A DNA stretch of 59,148 nucleotides from Prochlorococcus sp. AG-424-P23 (GCA_003210135.1 QCNK01000010.1:1-59148), one strand, 5' to 3'. Counted from the stretch's first letter, positions 45,499 through 55,298 are shown. The notes: generated by a model from the sequence alone, not told the origin. Translations and numbers: made by a program.

Positions 45499-46650
45499 AT
45501 GACAGATATAAAGGAAATTAAATTAGTCGATGTAAAAAACAACTCAAATATCATAAATAATTTAAATAGTATCTATAAACTATGGGGCTATGAAGAAGTT
45601 TCTCCCTCATTTATAAATACTTTAGATACGATAAAAGGCCGAGGCGTTATTGAAGAAAATCAACTTGTGGGAATAGTAAGTAATAATTCATTATTTCTTA
45701 GACCCGAAATGACAACATCTATTGTTAAATTGTCATCTACCAGGTTAATAAATAAGAAAAGACCTATAAGATTATTTACCAATGGAATGGTCTTTGATAA
45801 AAAACAAAATAATAAAAATTCATTCAACTTACAAGAAAAACTTCAGAGTGGAATTGAATTAATTGGATATGATACAAAATACCCAGAAATTGAAGTTATT
45901 AATATATTGTTCGATGCAATCGATAATATCAATTTGAGGGAAGGTTGTAATTTATTTTTACTTGTAAGCACCACAAAGATAATGGATTTAATCTTAAATA
46001 AATATAAGAATAACAATTACGAAAAAATCAAGAGAAGTCTGGTTAATTTTGATCTGGATGATTTATCTAAATTAAGAATTGATGAAGATGATAAATTTAT
46101 ACTTAAAGATCTCTTATTCACAAGAGGAGAACCAATTAAAATATTAAAAAAATTGAAAAGTAAATATGGCTCCAGTAAAACATTAGATGACTTGAATTTT
46201 TTATTTGAAACATTATCAAAAATATCAAATAAATATGATGTTAAATTACAACTTGATCCCACGTTTCAACCTCACTTGAATTTATATGAAGGAATAGTTT
46301 TTCAACTAATAGGTGATGATGGTAAAAATAAAAGCGTTATTGCAAAAGGGGGAAGATACGATGAATTAGTAAGGTACTTTAGTCCTAATGAAAAAATCTT
46401 AAATGGGATTGGATTTACAATTTCAATAGATATTTTAAGAAATTTAATTAGTGAAGAAAAGACTAATAAAAAAAAGATTTTATTAATGTTTAAAGATTCT
46501 TATTTGTTGGAAAAAGCTATGAATGAACAAAAATTAATACAGAAAAGAGGAACTATTGCCGTCTTACATTTAAATCCTTGTGATGATTTGGCTAAAGCCA
46601 ATCTAATAATGAAAGAAAATAACTGTAGTGAGATTTTGTGGGTTAAGTAA
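45499..46650 (+). CDS. hisZ: ATP phosphoribosyltransferase regulatory subunit
   Basis: HisZ is a catalytically inactive relative of histidyl-tRNA synthetase that is needed by the short form of HisG for the first step of histidine synthesis. The HisS-like core is visible: LWGYEEVSPSFINTLD near 28-43, LFLRPEMTTSIVKLSSTR near 66-83, and GGRYDELVRYF near 285. The length of 383 lacks a full anticodon-binding domain, and the HisS-specific catalytic motifs are degenerate. It sits 18 bases after suhB. Confidence 0.88.
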   Translation: MTDIKEIKLVDVKNNSNIINNLNSIYKLWGYEEVSPSFINTLDTIKGRGVIEENQLVGIVSNNSLFLRPEMTTSIVKLSSTRLINKKRPIRLFTNGMVFDKKQNNKNSFNLQEKLQSGIELIGYDTKYPEIEVINILFDAIDNINLREGCNLFLLVSTTKIMDLILNKYKNNNYEKIKRSLVNFDLDDLSKLRIDEDDKFILKDLLFTRGEPIKILKKLKSKYGSSKTLDDLNFLFETLSKISNKYDVKLQLDPTFQPHLNLYEGIVFQLIGDDGKNKSVIAKGGRYDELVRYFSPNEKILNGIGFTISIDILRNLISEEKTNKKKILLMFKDSYLLEKAMNEQKLIQKRGTIAVLHLNPCDDLAKANLIMKENNCSEILWVK

Positions 46651-46687
46651 AACGTTCAAATAGTTTATTTTAATTTTTTATTCATAA

Positions 46688-46703
46688 TATTGTTCGGACA
46701 ATA
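46688..46703. other. Short hairpin in the htpG leader
   Basis: TATTGT (46688-46693) pairs perfectly with ACAATA (46698-46703) around a TCGG loop, 64 bases before the htpG start. No T-run follows, so a hisZ terminator is doubtful. An htpG leader structure is possible. It is not a CIRCE element. Could be chance. Confidence 0.25.
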
Positions 46704-46767
46704 CTCCCTATTAAGCTTGATTAACTAGTTTTTAGGAAATAGGATTTAAAATGTTTGATTTTTTTAA

Positions 46768-48672
46768 ATGGAAAAAGGTGAAATTCGTATTAATACCGAA
46801 AATATTTTCCCAATTATCAAGAAGGCAGTATATTCTGACCATGAAATCTTTTTAAGAGAACTTGTTAGTAATGGCGTTGATGCAATAAGTAAACGAAGGA
46901 TGGCCTCTATGGCAGGAGACTGCGAAAATACAGAAGATGCTCTGGTAAAAATAAGTATTGACCGTGAGAAAAATACACTAACAATTTCTGATAATGGAAT
47001 TGGAATGAATGATGAAGAAATTAAGAAGTACATAAACCAAGTAGCATTCTCGAGCGCAGAAGAATTCCTAACAAAGTACAAAAAAGATAATGATGAATTT
47101 ATAGGTCATTTTGGCCTTGGCTTTTATTCAAGTTTCATGGTTGCAGAAAGAGTTGATATATTAACTAAATCAGCAATTGGTGAATCAAAAGCTTTCAAAT
47201 GGTCTTGCGATGGATCGCCAAATTTTACGTTAGAGGAGTCAGAAAGAGAGACAATTGGTACAGATGTTATTCTTCACCTACTTGAAGAAGAAAAAGAGTT
47301 TATCGAGCCTGAAAGGATTAAATCACTAATAAAAAAATATTGTGATTTTATGCCAATAGATGTCTTATTAGAAGGAGAGAAATTAAATAAGAAAAATCCT
47401 CCTTGGAGAAAACAACCTAGTGAATTAAAAGATGAAGATTACATTGAGTTATATAAATACCTTTATCCTTTCCAGGGAGATCCACTGTTATGGATTCATC
47501 TAAATACAGATTATCCATATGACATACAAGGGATATTGTATTTTCCTAAGTTGTCAGGTAGAGCTGATTGGGAAAAGGGTGAAATAAAACTATTTTGCAA
47601 TCAAGTATTCGTAAGCGATTCAATTAAAGAGATAGTACCAAAATATCTTTTACCTCTTAGAGGAGTTATTGACTCTACAGATATACCTCTTAATGTTAGT
47701 AGAAGTGCATTACAAACAGACAGAAAAGTAAGGTCTATATCATCATTTATATCAAAAAAAATCGCTAATAAACTGAAGGATTTGATAAAAAATTCTCCAG
47801 AATTTTATGCAGAAATTTGGGATTCAATCTCTGCTTTTATTAAAATTGGTGCTATAGAAGATGAAAAATTTGCTGATTTAGTAAATAACAGTATTATTTT
47901 CGAAACAATAATAAATTCAGAAAAAGACGTAACTAAAGATATTGAAAATAAATCTCTCATCAAGTCCAATGATAAATATTTCACAACTCTCTCTAATTAT
48001 AAAGAGCGAAATAAATTAACTGATTCTAAAAAAATAATTTATTGTTCAGATTTGATTGCACAGACTAGTGCATTAAATATCTGTTTATCTGATAATAAAG
48101 AAGTTATTAAATCAGATCCCTTAATTGACGCACAATTTCTTCCATGGTTGGAAAGTAAAAATGAAGATTATCAATTCCAAAGAGTAGATTCAGAAATAAA
48201 TGAACTAGAAGATAAAGAATCTAATGAAATTGTAGATAAGGATGGCAAATCAAATACAGATAATCTTAGAGATACGATTGTTAAGGCGCTTAAAAATGAG
48301 AAAATAACAGTTAAAGTGCAGTCACTTTCAAGTAAAGATGCTCCACCAGCGATGATCTTACTTCCAGAACAAATGAGAAGAATTAATGATATGGGCGCTT
48401 ACATGGAACAAAAGATGCCTGGCTTACCTGAATATCATGTGCTCTTAATTAATAAAGAACATCCACTTATTGTTGGTCTTAATAAAATTACAGGTAACAA
48501 AATAATTATTGATGAAAAAGATCCTATTGAGAATCCATTGGTATCTAAAATTGCTAATCATGTTTACGATATGGCTAAGCTTTCCGTTGGCGGATTAGAT
48601 CAAGAACAGATAATTAATTTACAAAACAATAATGCCGAATTAATTTCAGAATTACTTAATTCAACAAATTGA
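46768..48672 (+). CDS. htpG: Chaperone HtpG (Hsp90)
   Basis: The N-terminal GHKL ATPase has ELVSNGVDAISKRR near 31, SDNGIGMNDEEI near 73 and GHFGLGFYSSFMVAERVD near 112. The middle domain contains IPLNVSRSALQTD near 306, and the C-terminal dimerisation domain ends the protein. Length 634 is normal. HtpG assists late folding of client proteins and protects against heat and light stress in cyanobacteria. Upstream there is a 117-base leader region; rpmB follows after 39 bases. Confidence 0.95.
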   Translation: MEKGEIRINTENIFPIIKKAVYSDHEIFLRELVSNGVDAISKRRMASMAGDCENTEDALVKISIDREKNTLTISDNGIGMNDEEIKKYINQVAFSSAEEFLTKYKKDNDEFIGHFGLGFYSSFMVAERVDILTKSAIGESKAFKWSCDGSPNFTLEESERETIGTDVILHLLEEEKEFIEPERIKSLIKKYCDFMPIDVLLEGEKLNKKNPPWRKQPSELKDEDYIELYKYLYPFQGDPLLWIHLNTDYPYDIQGILYFPKLSGRADWEKGEIKLFCNQVFVSDSIKEIVPKYLLPLRGVIDSTDIPLNVSRSALQTDRKVRSISSFISKKIANKLKDLIKNSPEFYAEIWDSISAFIKIGAIEDEKFADLVNNSIIFETIINSEKDVTKDIENKSLIKSNDKYFTTLSNYKERNKLTDSKKIIYCSDLIAQTSALNICLSDNKEVIKSDPLIDAQFLPWLESKNEDYQFQRVDSEINELEDKESNEIVDKDGKSNTDNLRDTIVKALKNEKITVKVQSLSSKDAPPAMILLPEQMRRINDMGAYMEQKMPGLPEYHVLLINKEHPLIVGLNKITGNKIIIDEKDPIENPLVSKIANHVYDMAKLSVGGLDQEQIINLQNNNAELISELLNSTN

Positions 48673-48711
48673 GTCATGTGTTAGAATTTTTGAAGATATA
48701 ACTCAATAAAT

Positions 48712-48948
48712 ATGTCAAGAGTTTGCGAACTGACTGGTGCGAAGGCTAATAACGGGATGGCAGTGAGTCACTCACATATTCGCACAAAAAAATTGCAACA
48801 AGTTAATCTCCAAAAAAGGAGACTTTGGTGGCAAGAAGGCAATAAATGGGTGAATATTAAAATTAGCACCAAAGCACTAAAGTCTATACAAAAAGTAGGT
48901 TTAGATAAATTTGCTAAATCAAATGGAGTTGATTTAAAAAAATTCTAA
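48712..48948 (+). CDS. rpmB: 50S ribosomal protein L28
   Basis: The 78-residue product begins [21 protein letters not shown] and continues [19 protein letters not shown], both diagnostic of L28. It ends with a Lys-rich helix. Only one N-terminal Cys is present, so the zinc-free form. The peroxiredoxin gene follows after five bases. Confidence 0.95.
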   Translation: MSRVCELTGAKANNGMAVSHSHIRTKKLQQVNLQKRRLWWQEGNKWVNIKISTKALKSIQKVGLDKFAKSNGVDLKKF

Positions 48949-48953
48949 ATTTG

Positions 48954-49487
48954 ATGAGAAATTTAGTTTTAAGTATATTAATATCTTTTATTTATTTATT
49001 TAATTGTAATTCAGCAATTGCTTTTGACTTTGCTCCTGAAGTTGGAGATCTTGCTCCAAACTTTCAATTAGAAGGTTTTAATAAAAACATAAAATCAAAA
49101 AATATTTGGGAATTAAATGATTTTCAAGGTAAGTGGCTTGTTATGTATTTTTATCCAAAGGACTTTACAGCAGGATGCACTCTTGAAGCTAAAGGCTTTT
49201 CGGAATTAAAAAAAGATTTTTCAAGATATAATGCCGAAATTGTTGGTATCAGTGCTGATAATCAAGATTCTCATGAAAGTTTCTGCAGCGAGAAATCTAT
49301 AAACTACACTTTATTATCCGATCCTGAAGGAATTATTAGCGATAAATATGGTTCTTGGATTCCTCCATTTTCAGATAGAAATACTTTTTTGATTTCTCCA
49401 GAAGGGGAAATTTCTTATAGATGGATAAGTGTTTTACCTATAAATCATGCCAAAGAAGTACTTAATGTACTAAAGAAAAAAATATAA
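48954..49487 (+). CDS. Exported peroxiredoxin (PrxQ/BCP family)
   Basis: I use ATG 48954 rather than the preceding TTG. A signal peptide covers residues 1-~25 (hydrophobic segment, then NSAIAFDF). The peroxiredoxin domain has VMYFYPKDFTAGCTLEAKGF with the peroxidatic Cys. Typical PrxQ enzymes have a resolving Cys five residues later; here that position is Lys, and the next Cys is about 40 residues on (ESFCSEKS). It may therefore be a one-Cys enzyme or use the distant Cys. Likely role is peroxide removal in the lumen or periplasm. Confidence 0.85.
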   Translation: MRNLVLSILISFIYLFNCNSAIAFDFAPEVGDLAPNFQLEGFNKNIKSKNIWELNDFQGKWLVMYFYPKDFTAGCTLEAKGFSELKKDFSRYNAEIVGISADNQDSHESFCSEKSINYTLLSDPEGIISDKYGSWIPPFSDRNTFLISPEGEISYRWISVLPINHAKEVLNVLKKKI

Positions 49488-49490
49488 ATT

Positions 49491-49793
49491 TTGCACGAAC
49501 TTTCATTTGGAACTTGGTTAATTCACATCTCTTCTGTCATTGAATGGATATTTACCATCTTTGTTATATACAAAATTTCTACATATAAAGAATACAATTT
49601 ACTTTTTTGGTTAAGCTTAGCTATGGTTCCAAACTTAATAGGAGCTATGTGCGCTATTACTTGGCATATCTATGATAATCAAGATTTATTGTATGGATTA
49701 GTAACGCTTCAAGGGATATTTACATTTATTGGTAATTCAACATTAGCTCTCGCATCATTCACTATTTTTAAAAAGGAAGAGACTTATGAATGA
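49491..49793 (+). CDS. DUF2499 membrane protein
   Basis: A 100-residue protein with about three membrane helices. It starts at a TTG three bases after the peroxiredoxin stop codon. Family features are the start LSFGTWLIHISSVIEWI, then MVPNLIGAMCAITWHIYDN in the middle and LVTLQGIFTFIGNSTLALA near the end. DUF2499 is conserved in cyanobacteria and chloroplasts, where the function is unknown to me. It overlaps the DUF3593 gene by eight bases; the two families commonly occur together, which suggests a joint membrane complex. Confidence 0.78.
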   Translation: MHELSFGTWLIHISSVIEWIFTIFVIYKISTYKEYNLLFWLSLAMVPNLIGAMCAITWHIYDNQDLLYGLVTLQGIFTFIGNSTLALASFTIFKKEETYE

Positions 49794-50121
49794 TTTATTT
49801 ATTAAATTTATAGAAAATTTGGGTTCCATTGATAACACATTATTGTTCGCAGTATCAATAATTCCATATGCAATATTTTTGTTTTATTTATATAAAATCA
49901 AATCTGTTAATATTTTTGTAAAAACGGGTTTTTCATTAACTGTTTTATTCGTATTCATAACTATATTAGTATCTATCTTCACACTAAGTTACTATGATAA
50001 AACTCTTGTTGAGGTTGACTTCCTGCATGGCTTTGCAGAATCCTTCCTAACTCTAAGTGATTTTGTTATTTTGTTTGGATTTATAAAGTTGTTAAATAGC
50101 TTAGAAGTAAACAACTCTTAA
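49786..50121 (+). CDS. DUF3593 membrane protein
   Basis: About three hydrophobic helices in 111 residues, with the segments SIIPYAIFLFYLYKIK near 24 and DFLHGFAESFLTLSDFVILFG near 80. The latter is the family signature. It starts inside the end of the DUF2499 gene, so the pair is translationally coupled. It is followed by psaK after 66 bases on the same strand, consistent with a thylakoid connection, though this is only context. Confidence 0.75.
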   Translation: MNDLFIKFIENLGSIDNTLLFAVSIIPYAIFLFYLYKIKSVNIFVKTGFSLTVLFVFITILVSIFTLSYYDKTLVEVDFLHGFAESFLTLSDFVILFGFIKLLNSLEVNNS

Positions 50122-50187
50122 GACCTTTTACAATTTTGTGTTTTTTAGGTAAAAGTATTAGAGAATATATGAAAATAACGATTTTTT

Positions 50188-50448
50188 ATGTTTACTACAT
50201 TATTTGCAGCTGCAGATCCAGCAACTTTTTCTTGGTCTCCAAAGTGTGCCGTCGTAATGATTGCATGTAATGTTTTTGCTTATGCAATTGCTAGAGCAAC
50301 AATAAGAAAACCTAATGAAGGTTTTGAAATACCTAATTCAAAATTCTATGGTGGTTTAAGTCACGCATCAGTTGTGGGAGCTAATTGCCTAGGTCATATT
50401 TTCGGAATTGGTGCAATCTTAGGATTAGCTTCACGTGGTGTTTTATAA
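50188..50448 (+). CDS. psaK: Photosystem I reaction center subunit PsaK
   Basis: PsaK is a peripheral two-helix subunit of photosystem I that helps bind antenna chlorophyll. The first helix is KCAVVMIACNVFAYAIARATI (residues ~19-39), followed by the loop GFEIPNSKFYGGLSHASVVG. A second Gly-rich helix ends in LASRGVL. The N-terminal FAAADPATFSWSP matches a short cleavable leader. Length 86 is normal. It ends in a hairpin shared with the convergent dxs gene. Confidence 0.95.
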   Translation: MFTTLFAAADPATFSWSPKCAVVMIACNVFAYAIARATIRKPNEGFEIPNSKFYGGLSHASVVGANCLGHIFGIGAILGLASRGVL

Positions 50449-50470
50449 AAATTTATTTATTAAATTTTTA
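50446..50470. terminator. Symmetric AT hairpin between psaK and dxs, possible two-way terminator
   Basis: TAAAAATTT (50446-50454) pairs perfectly with AAATTTTTA (50462-50470) around a seven-base loop. The left arm begins with the psaK stop codon and the right arm ends with the dxs stop codon. Each strand has a T5 stretch in its descending arm. All pairs are A-T, so efficiency as a terminator is uncertain. Confidence 0.4.
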
Positions 50471-52357
50471 ATTATCTAACTTAAATTTTTTAATAATTTT
50501 ATCTGCCATCTGATCAGGCATAAGTCCTAATTTTTCTTTACTCTGATCAGGTGAAGCATGATCAACTAAAACATCAGGTATACCTATTCTGTATACAGGA
50601 ATATTAATTTCATTATCGTTTAATAATTCAACTATAGCGGAACCAAATCCACCTATTAGGGTTCCTTCTTCCATAGTTACAACTTTTTGAATCCTATTTG
50701 CTAAAGGCATAATAAGTTTTTTATCGAGAGGTTTCACAAATCTTGCATTAATAAGACATGCATTAATGTTCATATTTTTTAGTATTTTTGTTGTTTCGAT
50801 AGCTGATGCGACCATTGAACCATAAGCAATTATTAAAATATCCTCTCCATCTTCAAGTATTTCAGCTTCGCCTATATTTAAAGGTTCCCAACCTTCATCC
50901 ATTACAGCAACTCCTAACCCAGAGCCTCTGGGTATTCTTAGTGCTGTAGGACCGTTATGGTTAATTGATGTTATTAACATTCTCTGCAATTCAGACTCAT
51001 CTTTTGGGGCCATCAATACAAAATTAGGTATAGATCTCATATAACTGATATCGTACTGACCTTGGTGAGTAGGGCCGTCAGCTCCAACTATCCCAGCTCT
51101 ATCAAGTACGAATGATACAGGTAAATTTTGTATCCCTACATCATGAATTAATTGATCGAAAGCACGTTGAAGAAAAGTACTATAAATAGCTACAACAGGT
51201 TTTAGACCATCGCACGACATTCCTGCCGCAAGAGTAACTGCATGTTGTTCTGCTATTCCTACATCGATATATTGGTCTGGAATATTTCTTTGTAATATAT
51301 CTAAGCCAGTACCTGTAGCCATTGCAGCTGTAATGCCAACAACTTTGCTGTCTTGTTCACATATTTTCAATAAGGTTTGACCAAATATTTTACTATAACT
51401 AACAGGCTTAGGTTTCTTTGATGGAATAGATTTCCCAGTAGTCAGATCAAATGCAGACTGTGCATGATACCCTACCTGGTCAGCTTCTGCATAAGGATAA
51501 CCTTTCCCTTTTGTTGTGACAACATGAACGAGTACAGGTTTTTTAAGTTTATGTGCAGCGTTAAAAGTATTAACTAAATTCCCAATATCATGACCGTCTA
51601 TTGGTCCCATATATGTAAATCCAAGTTCTTCAAAAACAGCACCAACCTTAGGCACAGCCAATCGTCTAACGCTTCCTTTAATATTTTTGAATTCTTCTGG
51701 TATATCCTTACCAATTAAGGGAATATTTTTTACACTTTCTTGAACACTATCGGATAAAAATTGCAATGGCGGACTAACTCTTACTTTATTTAAATAAGAT
51801 GAAAGGGCTCCAACTGGAGGTGAAATAGACATATCATTATCATTTAAGACAACTACTAAAGGAGTATTTGGTAAGTGTCCTGCATGATTTATAGCTTCTA
51901 AAGCCATTCCACCAGTTAATGCTCCATCTCCAATTACAGCTACGCATTTATATTTTTCACCTTTTCTATCTCTTGCTATTGCCATTCCTAAAGCAGCAGA
52001 AATAGATGTACTAGCATGTCCCGCGCCAAAGTGGTCAAATTTACTTTCACTTCTTTTAAGATATCCTGCAACTCCATTTTGTTGCCTTAGAGAATCAAAT
52101 TGACTAAAACGACCTGTAATTAATTTATGAGGATAACCCTGATGACCAACATCCCAAACAACTTTATCTACATCAAGATCAAGAGTTTGATACAAAGCCA
52201 ATGTCAACTCAACTACGCCTAGTCCAGGACCAAGATGTCCACCACTTGTAGATACTACCTGGAGATGTCTTTCTCTAATTTGACAAGCAATTTCCTCTAA
52301 TTGTGAAACTGTTAAGCCATGTAGTTCATTTGGATGACTTAACTCACTTAAAAGCAT
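50468..52357 (-). CDS. dxs: 1-Deoxy-D-xylulose-5-phosphate synthase
   Basis: Dxs makes DXP from pyruvate and glyceraldehyde-3-phosphate, the entry to the MEP isoprenoid pathway for carotenoids and chlorophyll side chains. I start at ATG 52357-52355 ([16 protein letters not shown]), giving 629 residues. An upstream ATG adds 15 residues unlike the family. The thiamine-binding motif is [10 protein letters not shown] ... LNDNDMS (near 150-180). [11 protein letters not shown] (near 78), [14 protein letters not shown] and [18 protein letters not shown] are also typical. Convergent with psaK. Confidence 0.95.
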   Translation of the reverse strand: MLLSELSHPNELHGLTVSQLEEIACQIRERHLQVVSTSGGHLGPGLGVVELTLALYQTLDLDVDKVVWDVGHQGYPHKLITGRFSQFDSLRQQNGVAGYLKRSESKFDHFGAGHASTSISAALGMAIARDRKGEKYKCVAVIGDGALTGGMALEAINHAGHLPNTPLVVVLNDNDMSISPPVGALSSYLNKVRVSPPLQFLSDSVQESVKNIPLIGKDIPEEFKNIKGSVRRLAVPKVGAVFEELGFTYMGPIDGHDIGNLVNTFNAAHKLKKPVLVHVVTTKGKGYPYAEADQVGYHAQSAFDLTTGKSIPSKKPKPVSYSKIFGQTLLKICEQDSKVVGITAAMATGTGLDILQRNIPDQYIDVGIAEQHAVTLAAGMSCDGLKPVVAIYSTFLQRAFDQLIHDVGIQNLPVSFVLDRAGIVGADGPTHQGQYDISYMRSIPNFVLMAPKDESELQRMLITSINHNGPTALRIPRGSGLGVAVMDEGWEPLNIGEAEILEDGEDILIIAYGSMVASAIETTKILKNMNINACLINARFVKPLDKKLIMPLANRIQKVVTMEEGTLIGGFGSAIVELLNDNEINIPVYRIGIPDVLVDHASPDQSKEKLGLMPDQMADKIIKKFKLDN

Positions 52358-52473
52358 TACATAAAAATAAGTATCTATATAATCTAAAACGTCGAGGTGC
52401 AAAATGAGTATTTTTTTGGAAATAGATCATGTAATGTTTTATTAGATTAATAATTAATGCTAAAAATATATAT

Positions 52474-54021
52474 ATGAATGATTATTTTAAAAAAATACTT
52501 CAAGCCGATGTCTATGAAGTAGCAAAAAAAACGCCTCTAGAAAAAGCTCATAATTTAAGTAATACACTTAATAATGAAGTTTTTCTAAAAAGAGAGGATC
52601 TTCAAGATGTATTTTCATTCAAGGTAAGAGGTGCATATAACAAAATGAGTAAGCTCACCAATTCTCAGCTTTCTCAGGGAGTAATTACTTCAAGTGCTGG
52701 TAATCATGCTCAAGGTGTTGCTCTTAGTGCTCTCAAGCTAAATTGCCAAGCGACAATATTAATGCCGATTACAACACCTCTTGTAAAAGTTAATGCTGTG
52801 AAAAAGTTAAAAGCAAAGGTTATATTATTTGGTGATAATTATGATGAAACTTACAAAGAAGCAATAAGGATTAGCAAAGAAAGAAATTTATGTTTTATTC
52901 ATCCTTTTGATGATCCAGATGTAATAGCAGGACAAGGAACTATCGCTATTGAACTTGAACAGCAACTAAAGGAAAAACCCTATGCAATTTATATTGCTGT
53001 TGGTGGAGGTGGATTGATATCAGGAATATCCTTATATATTAAAAAAATATGGCCTGAAGTAAAAATAATTGGGGTTGAGCCTGAAGATGCAGACGCTATG
53101 ACAAAATCTTTGGAAGAATCAAAAATTGTGGAATTATCTTCTGTTGGTCAATTTGCAGATGGAGTGGCGGTTAAGAAAATTGGTAAAAATACTTTTGATA
53201 TTGGCAGAAAATATATAGATAAAATGATTAGGGTTAATACAGATGAAATATGTGCTGCTATAAAGGATGTATTTGAAGATACTAGATCAATACTAGAGCC
53301 TGCCGGAGCATTATCAATTGCAGGAATGAAAAAAGATATTTTAATTTCAAATCATTTAAATAAAAAAATGGTTGCTATTGCATGTGGTGCAAATATGAAT
53401 TTTGAGAGGCTTAGATTTGTAGCAGAGAGAGCAGAACTTGGAGAGTGTAAAGAAGTAATGATGGCTGTTCAAATTCCCGAGAGAGCAGGAAGTTTAATTG
53501 ATTTCTGTAATTTGCTAAATAATAGAAATTTAACTGAATTTAGCTATAGGATGTCGAATTCTGAAAATGCCCAGATATTTGTAGGAGTACAAGTTTATGG
53601 ATTAATTGATAAAAAAAATCTTCTAGAAGAATTTAGAAATTCTCCTTATCCCTTTATTGACATAAGTGATGATGAATTATCTAAAAATCATCTTAGACAT
53701 ATGGTAGGTGGAAGATTACCAAAGAGTTTTAAAGAAATGGATAATAGAAACTTTGTTGAGCTTTTATACAGATTTGAGTTTCCGGAAAGGCCTGGCGCAT
53801 TAATAAATTTTTTAAATAATATGAAATCTAATTGGTCTATAAGTGTATTTCACTACAGGAATTATGGTGCTGATGTAGGGAAAATTGTTATTGGAGTATT
53901 AATCGATAGAAATGAAATTTTAGAGTGGAATAAATTTGTAAGAATTCTAGGTTATAAATACTGGGATGAAACTCAAAACGATACATATAAATTATTCCTT
54001 GGTGCATCAGATCGTATTTAA
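52474..54021 (+). CDS. ilvA: Threonine ammonia-lyase, biosynthetic
   Basis: IlvA deaminates threonine to 2-oxobutyrate, the first step to isoleucine. The PLP lysine is in FSFKVRGAYNKM near residue 48, the phosphate loop is VGGGGLISGI near 172, and SSAGNHAQGVALSA lies near 76. The C-terminal third carries two ACT-like regulatory units (VQIPERAGSLIDFC near 332 and FEFPERPGALINFL near 427), the site of isoleucine feedback. Length 515 is that of the regulated biosynthetic form. Confidence 0.94.
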   Translation: MNDYFKKILQADVYEVAKKTPLEKAHNLSNTLNNEVFLKREDLQDVFSFKVRGAYNKMSKLTNSQLSQGVITSSAGNHAQGVALSALKLNCQATILMPITTPLVKVNAVKKLKAKVILFGDNYDETYKEAIRISKERNLCFIHPFDDPDVIAGQGTIAIELEQQLKEKPYAIYIAVGGGGLISGISLYIKKIWPEVKIIGVEPEDADAMTKSLEESKIVELSSVGQFADGVAVKKIGKNTFDIGRKYIDKMIRVNTDEICAAIKDVFEDTRSILEPAGALSIAGMKKDILISNHLNKKMVAIACGANMNFERLRFVAERAELGECKEVMMAVQIPERAGSLIDFCNLLNNRNLTEFSYRMSNSENAQIFVGVQVYGLIDKKNLLEEFRNSPYPFIDISDDELSKNHLRHMVGGRLPKSFKEMDNRNFVELLYRFEFPERPGALINFLNNMKSNWSISVFHYRNYGADVGKIVIGVLIDRNEILEWNKFVRILGYKYWDETQNDTYKLFLGASDRI

Positions 54022-54045
54022 GGTAAATTAGGAAAGATTTCGGTA

Positions 54046-54588
54046 ATTAAAATCAATCAATCTGATCTTAATAACACGCCAATATCTGATATAGATCTAG
54101 TTACTAAAGTTGAGGCTGTTCTATATTTGAAAGGCAGACCCATAACAAAAAAGGATCTTTCAGAAATTACCAATTCTGATATCAACTCAATAAATGATGC
54201 AATTAAAGATCTAAAAAATAAATACTCTAATCCCAACTCAGCTATTGAATTAAATGCAGTTAATAACAGTTTTTCCCTCGAACTAAAAACTAGTCTTAAT
54301 GAATTCGTAGATGATTTACTTCCTTCTGATTTGAAAACATCAGAATTAAGGACATTGGCAACTATTGCAATCAAAAAAAAGATCCTGCAGTCGGATCTTA
54401 TACTTCTTCGAGGTTCGGGAGCATATGATCATATAAAAGAATTATTAGAAAAGAAATTTATCATCAAACGGAAGCAAAAAGATGGTCGATCATACTGGTT
54501 ATCATTATCAGAAAAATTTTTTCAAACTTTTGCTGTCAGTAACGAATATCTTTCAAAAATAGGAAGCGGTAATAATAAGCAGCAATAA
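54046..54588 (+). CDS. scpB: Segregation and condensation protein B (ScpB), unusual start
   Basis: ScpB binds ScpA and SMC in chromosome condensation. The family start, a helix reading TKVEAVLYLKGRPITKKDLSEI, lies partly upstream of the first usual start codon (TTG 54127). The true start must therefore be earlier, yet the frame back to the ilvA stop has no ATG, GTG or TTG. ATT at 54046 is preceded by AGGAAAG (54030-54036) at a good distance and gives about 180 residues; ATT 54037 is an alternative. Two winged-helix domains follow, with LRTLATIAIKKKIL and IKELLEKKFIIKR. The identity is firm, the start is inference. Confidence 0.78.
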   Translation: MKINQSDLNNTPISDIDLVTKVEAVLYLKGRPITKKDLSEITNSDINSINDAIKDLKNKYSNPNSAIELNAVNNSFSLELKTSLNEFVDDLLPSDLKTSELRTLATIAIKKKILQSDLILLRGSGAYDHIKELLEKKFIIKRKQKDGRSYWLSLSEKFFQTFAVSNEYLSKIGSGNNKQQ

Positions 54589-54605
54589 TAAGTAAATGTT
54601 AGGAT

Positions 54606-54905
54606 ATGTTAAATTACGAAAAGATAATGTTATCTGAGATTTTTGCAGTTCTGGGCCAAACTTTATCAATCTATTCTTTCATATTGATAATAAGAATTTT
54701 ACTTACATGGTTTCCAGGCATTGATTGGAGTAACGGTGTTTTATCTGCATTAACTTCTATCACAGATCCTTATTTAAATATTTTTAGAGGTATTATTCCT
54801 CCAATAGGTGGATTTGATATTTCTTCTCTATTAGCTTTTTTACTTCTAAATGTTATTCAAAACTTAATTACAAATCTCCAGTATGCAAGCTTAGGATATA
54901 ACTGA
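54606..54905 (+). CDS. YggT/Ycf19 family membrane protein
   Basis: A 99-residue protein with two hydrophobic regions and the family signature IIRILLTWFPGIDWSNG near 28-44, followed by SITDPYLNIFRGIIPPIGG. Plastid and cyanobacterial members have been tied to membrane organisation or cytochrome b6f maturation, as is the CCB protein earlier in this window. No direct evidence here. It ends two bases from the convergent MazG-like gene. Confidence 0.85.
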   Translation: MLNYEKIMLSEIFAVLGQTLSIYSFILIIRILLTWFPGIDWSNGVLSALTSITDPYLNIFRGIIPPIGGFDISSLLAFLLLNVIQNLITNLQYASLGYN

Positions 54906-54907
54906 AT

Positions 54908-55237
54908 TTATCTATCATCCCCTGAACCTCTTATCTTTCCTTTGGCAGCTCTTAGTTTTAATTTTTCAAGGTTTTGCAATGCAACATCCTCTAAATTGAA
55001 ATTTAATTCTGTACAAAGATTTGATATGTACCACAATACATCTCCTAACTCTTTTTTTATTCCTAATTTTGATTCGTTATCAAATATTCCATTTTTATCT
55101 CTTAATACTTTTTTTACTTTTTCTGCTACCTCACCAGCCTCTCCTACTAAACCCAGAGTTGGATAAATATTATTTGAGCCTAAATCTGGATATTGTGCTG
55201 TCTCTCTAGCTTTTTTCTGATAAGTTTTAAAATCCAT
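54908..55237 (-). CDS. MazG-like nucleotide pyrophosphohydrolase
   Basis: The all-alpha NTP pyrophosphatase fold shows in LVGEAGEVAEKVKKVLRD (residues ~30-47, E-x-x-E part) and KKELGDVLWYISNLCTELN (near 61-79, E-x-x-D part), which bind magnesium. The single domain of 109 residues is closer to the short MazG/dUTPase-like proteins than to the two-domain MazG. Likely activity is hydrolysis of nucleoside triphosphates to monophosphates. Marine cyanophages carry MazG homologues, but nothing here indicates a phage origin. Confidence 0.8.
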   Translation of the reverse strand: MDFKTYQKKARETAQYPDLGSNNIYPTLGLVGEAGEVAEKVKKVLRDKNGIFDNESKLGIKKELGDVLWYISNLCTELNFNLEDVALQNLEKLKLRAAKGKIRGSGDDR

Positions 55238-55298
55238 GACTTAAATAACTAACTTTGGGTATGGTAAATTTATTTATATCTAGCAATATTATCTATAT

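Noticed and set aside
54908..55237. MazG-like gene as a sign of phage-derived DNA
   Set aside because: The surrounding genes are core chromosomal genes and the base composition does not change; cellular MazG-like proteins are common.
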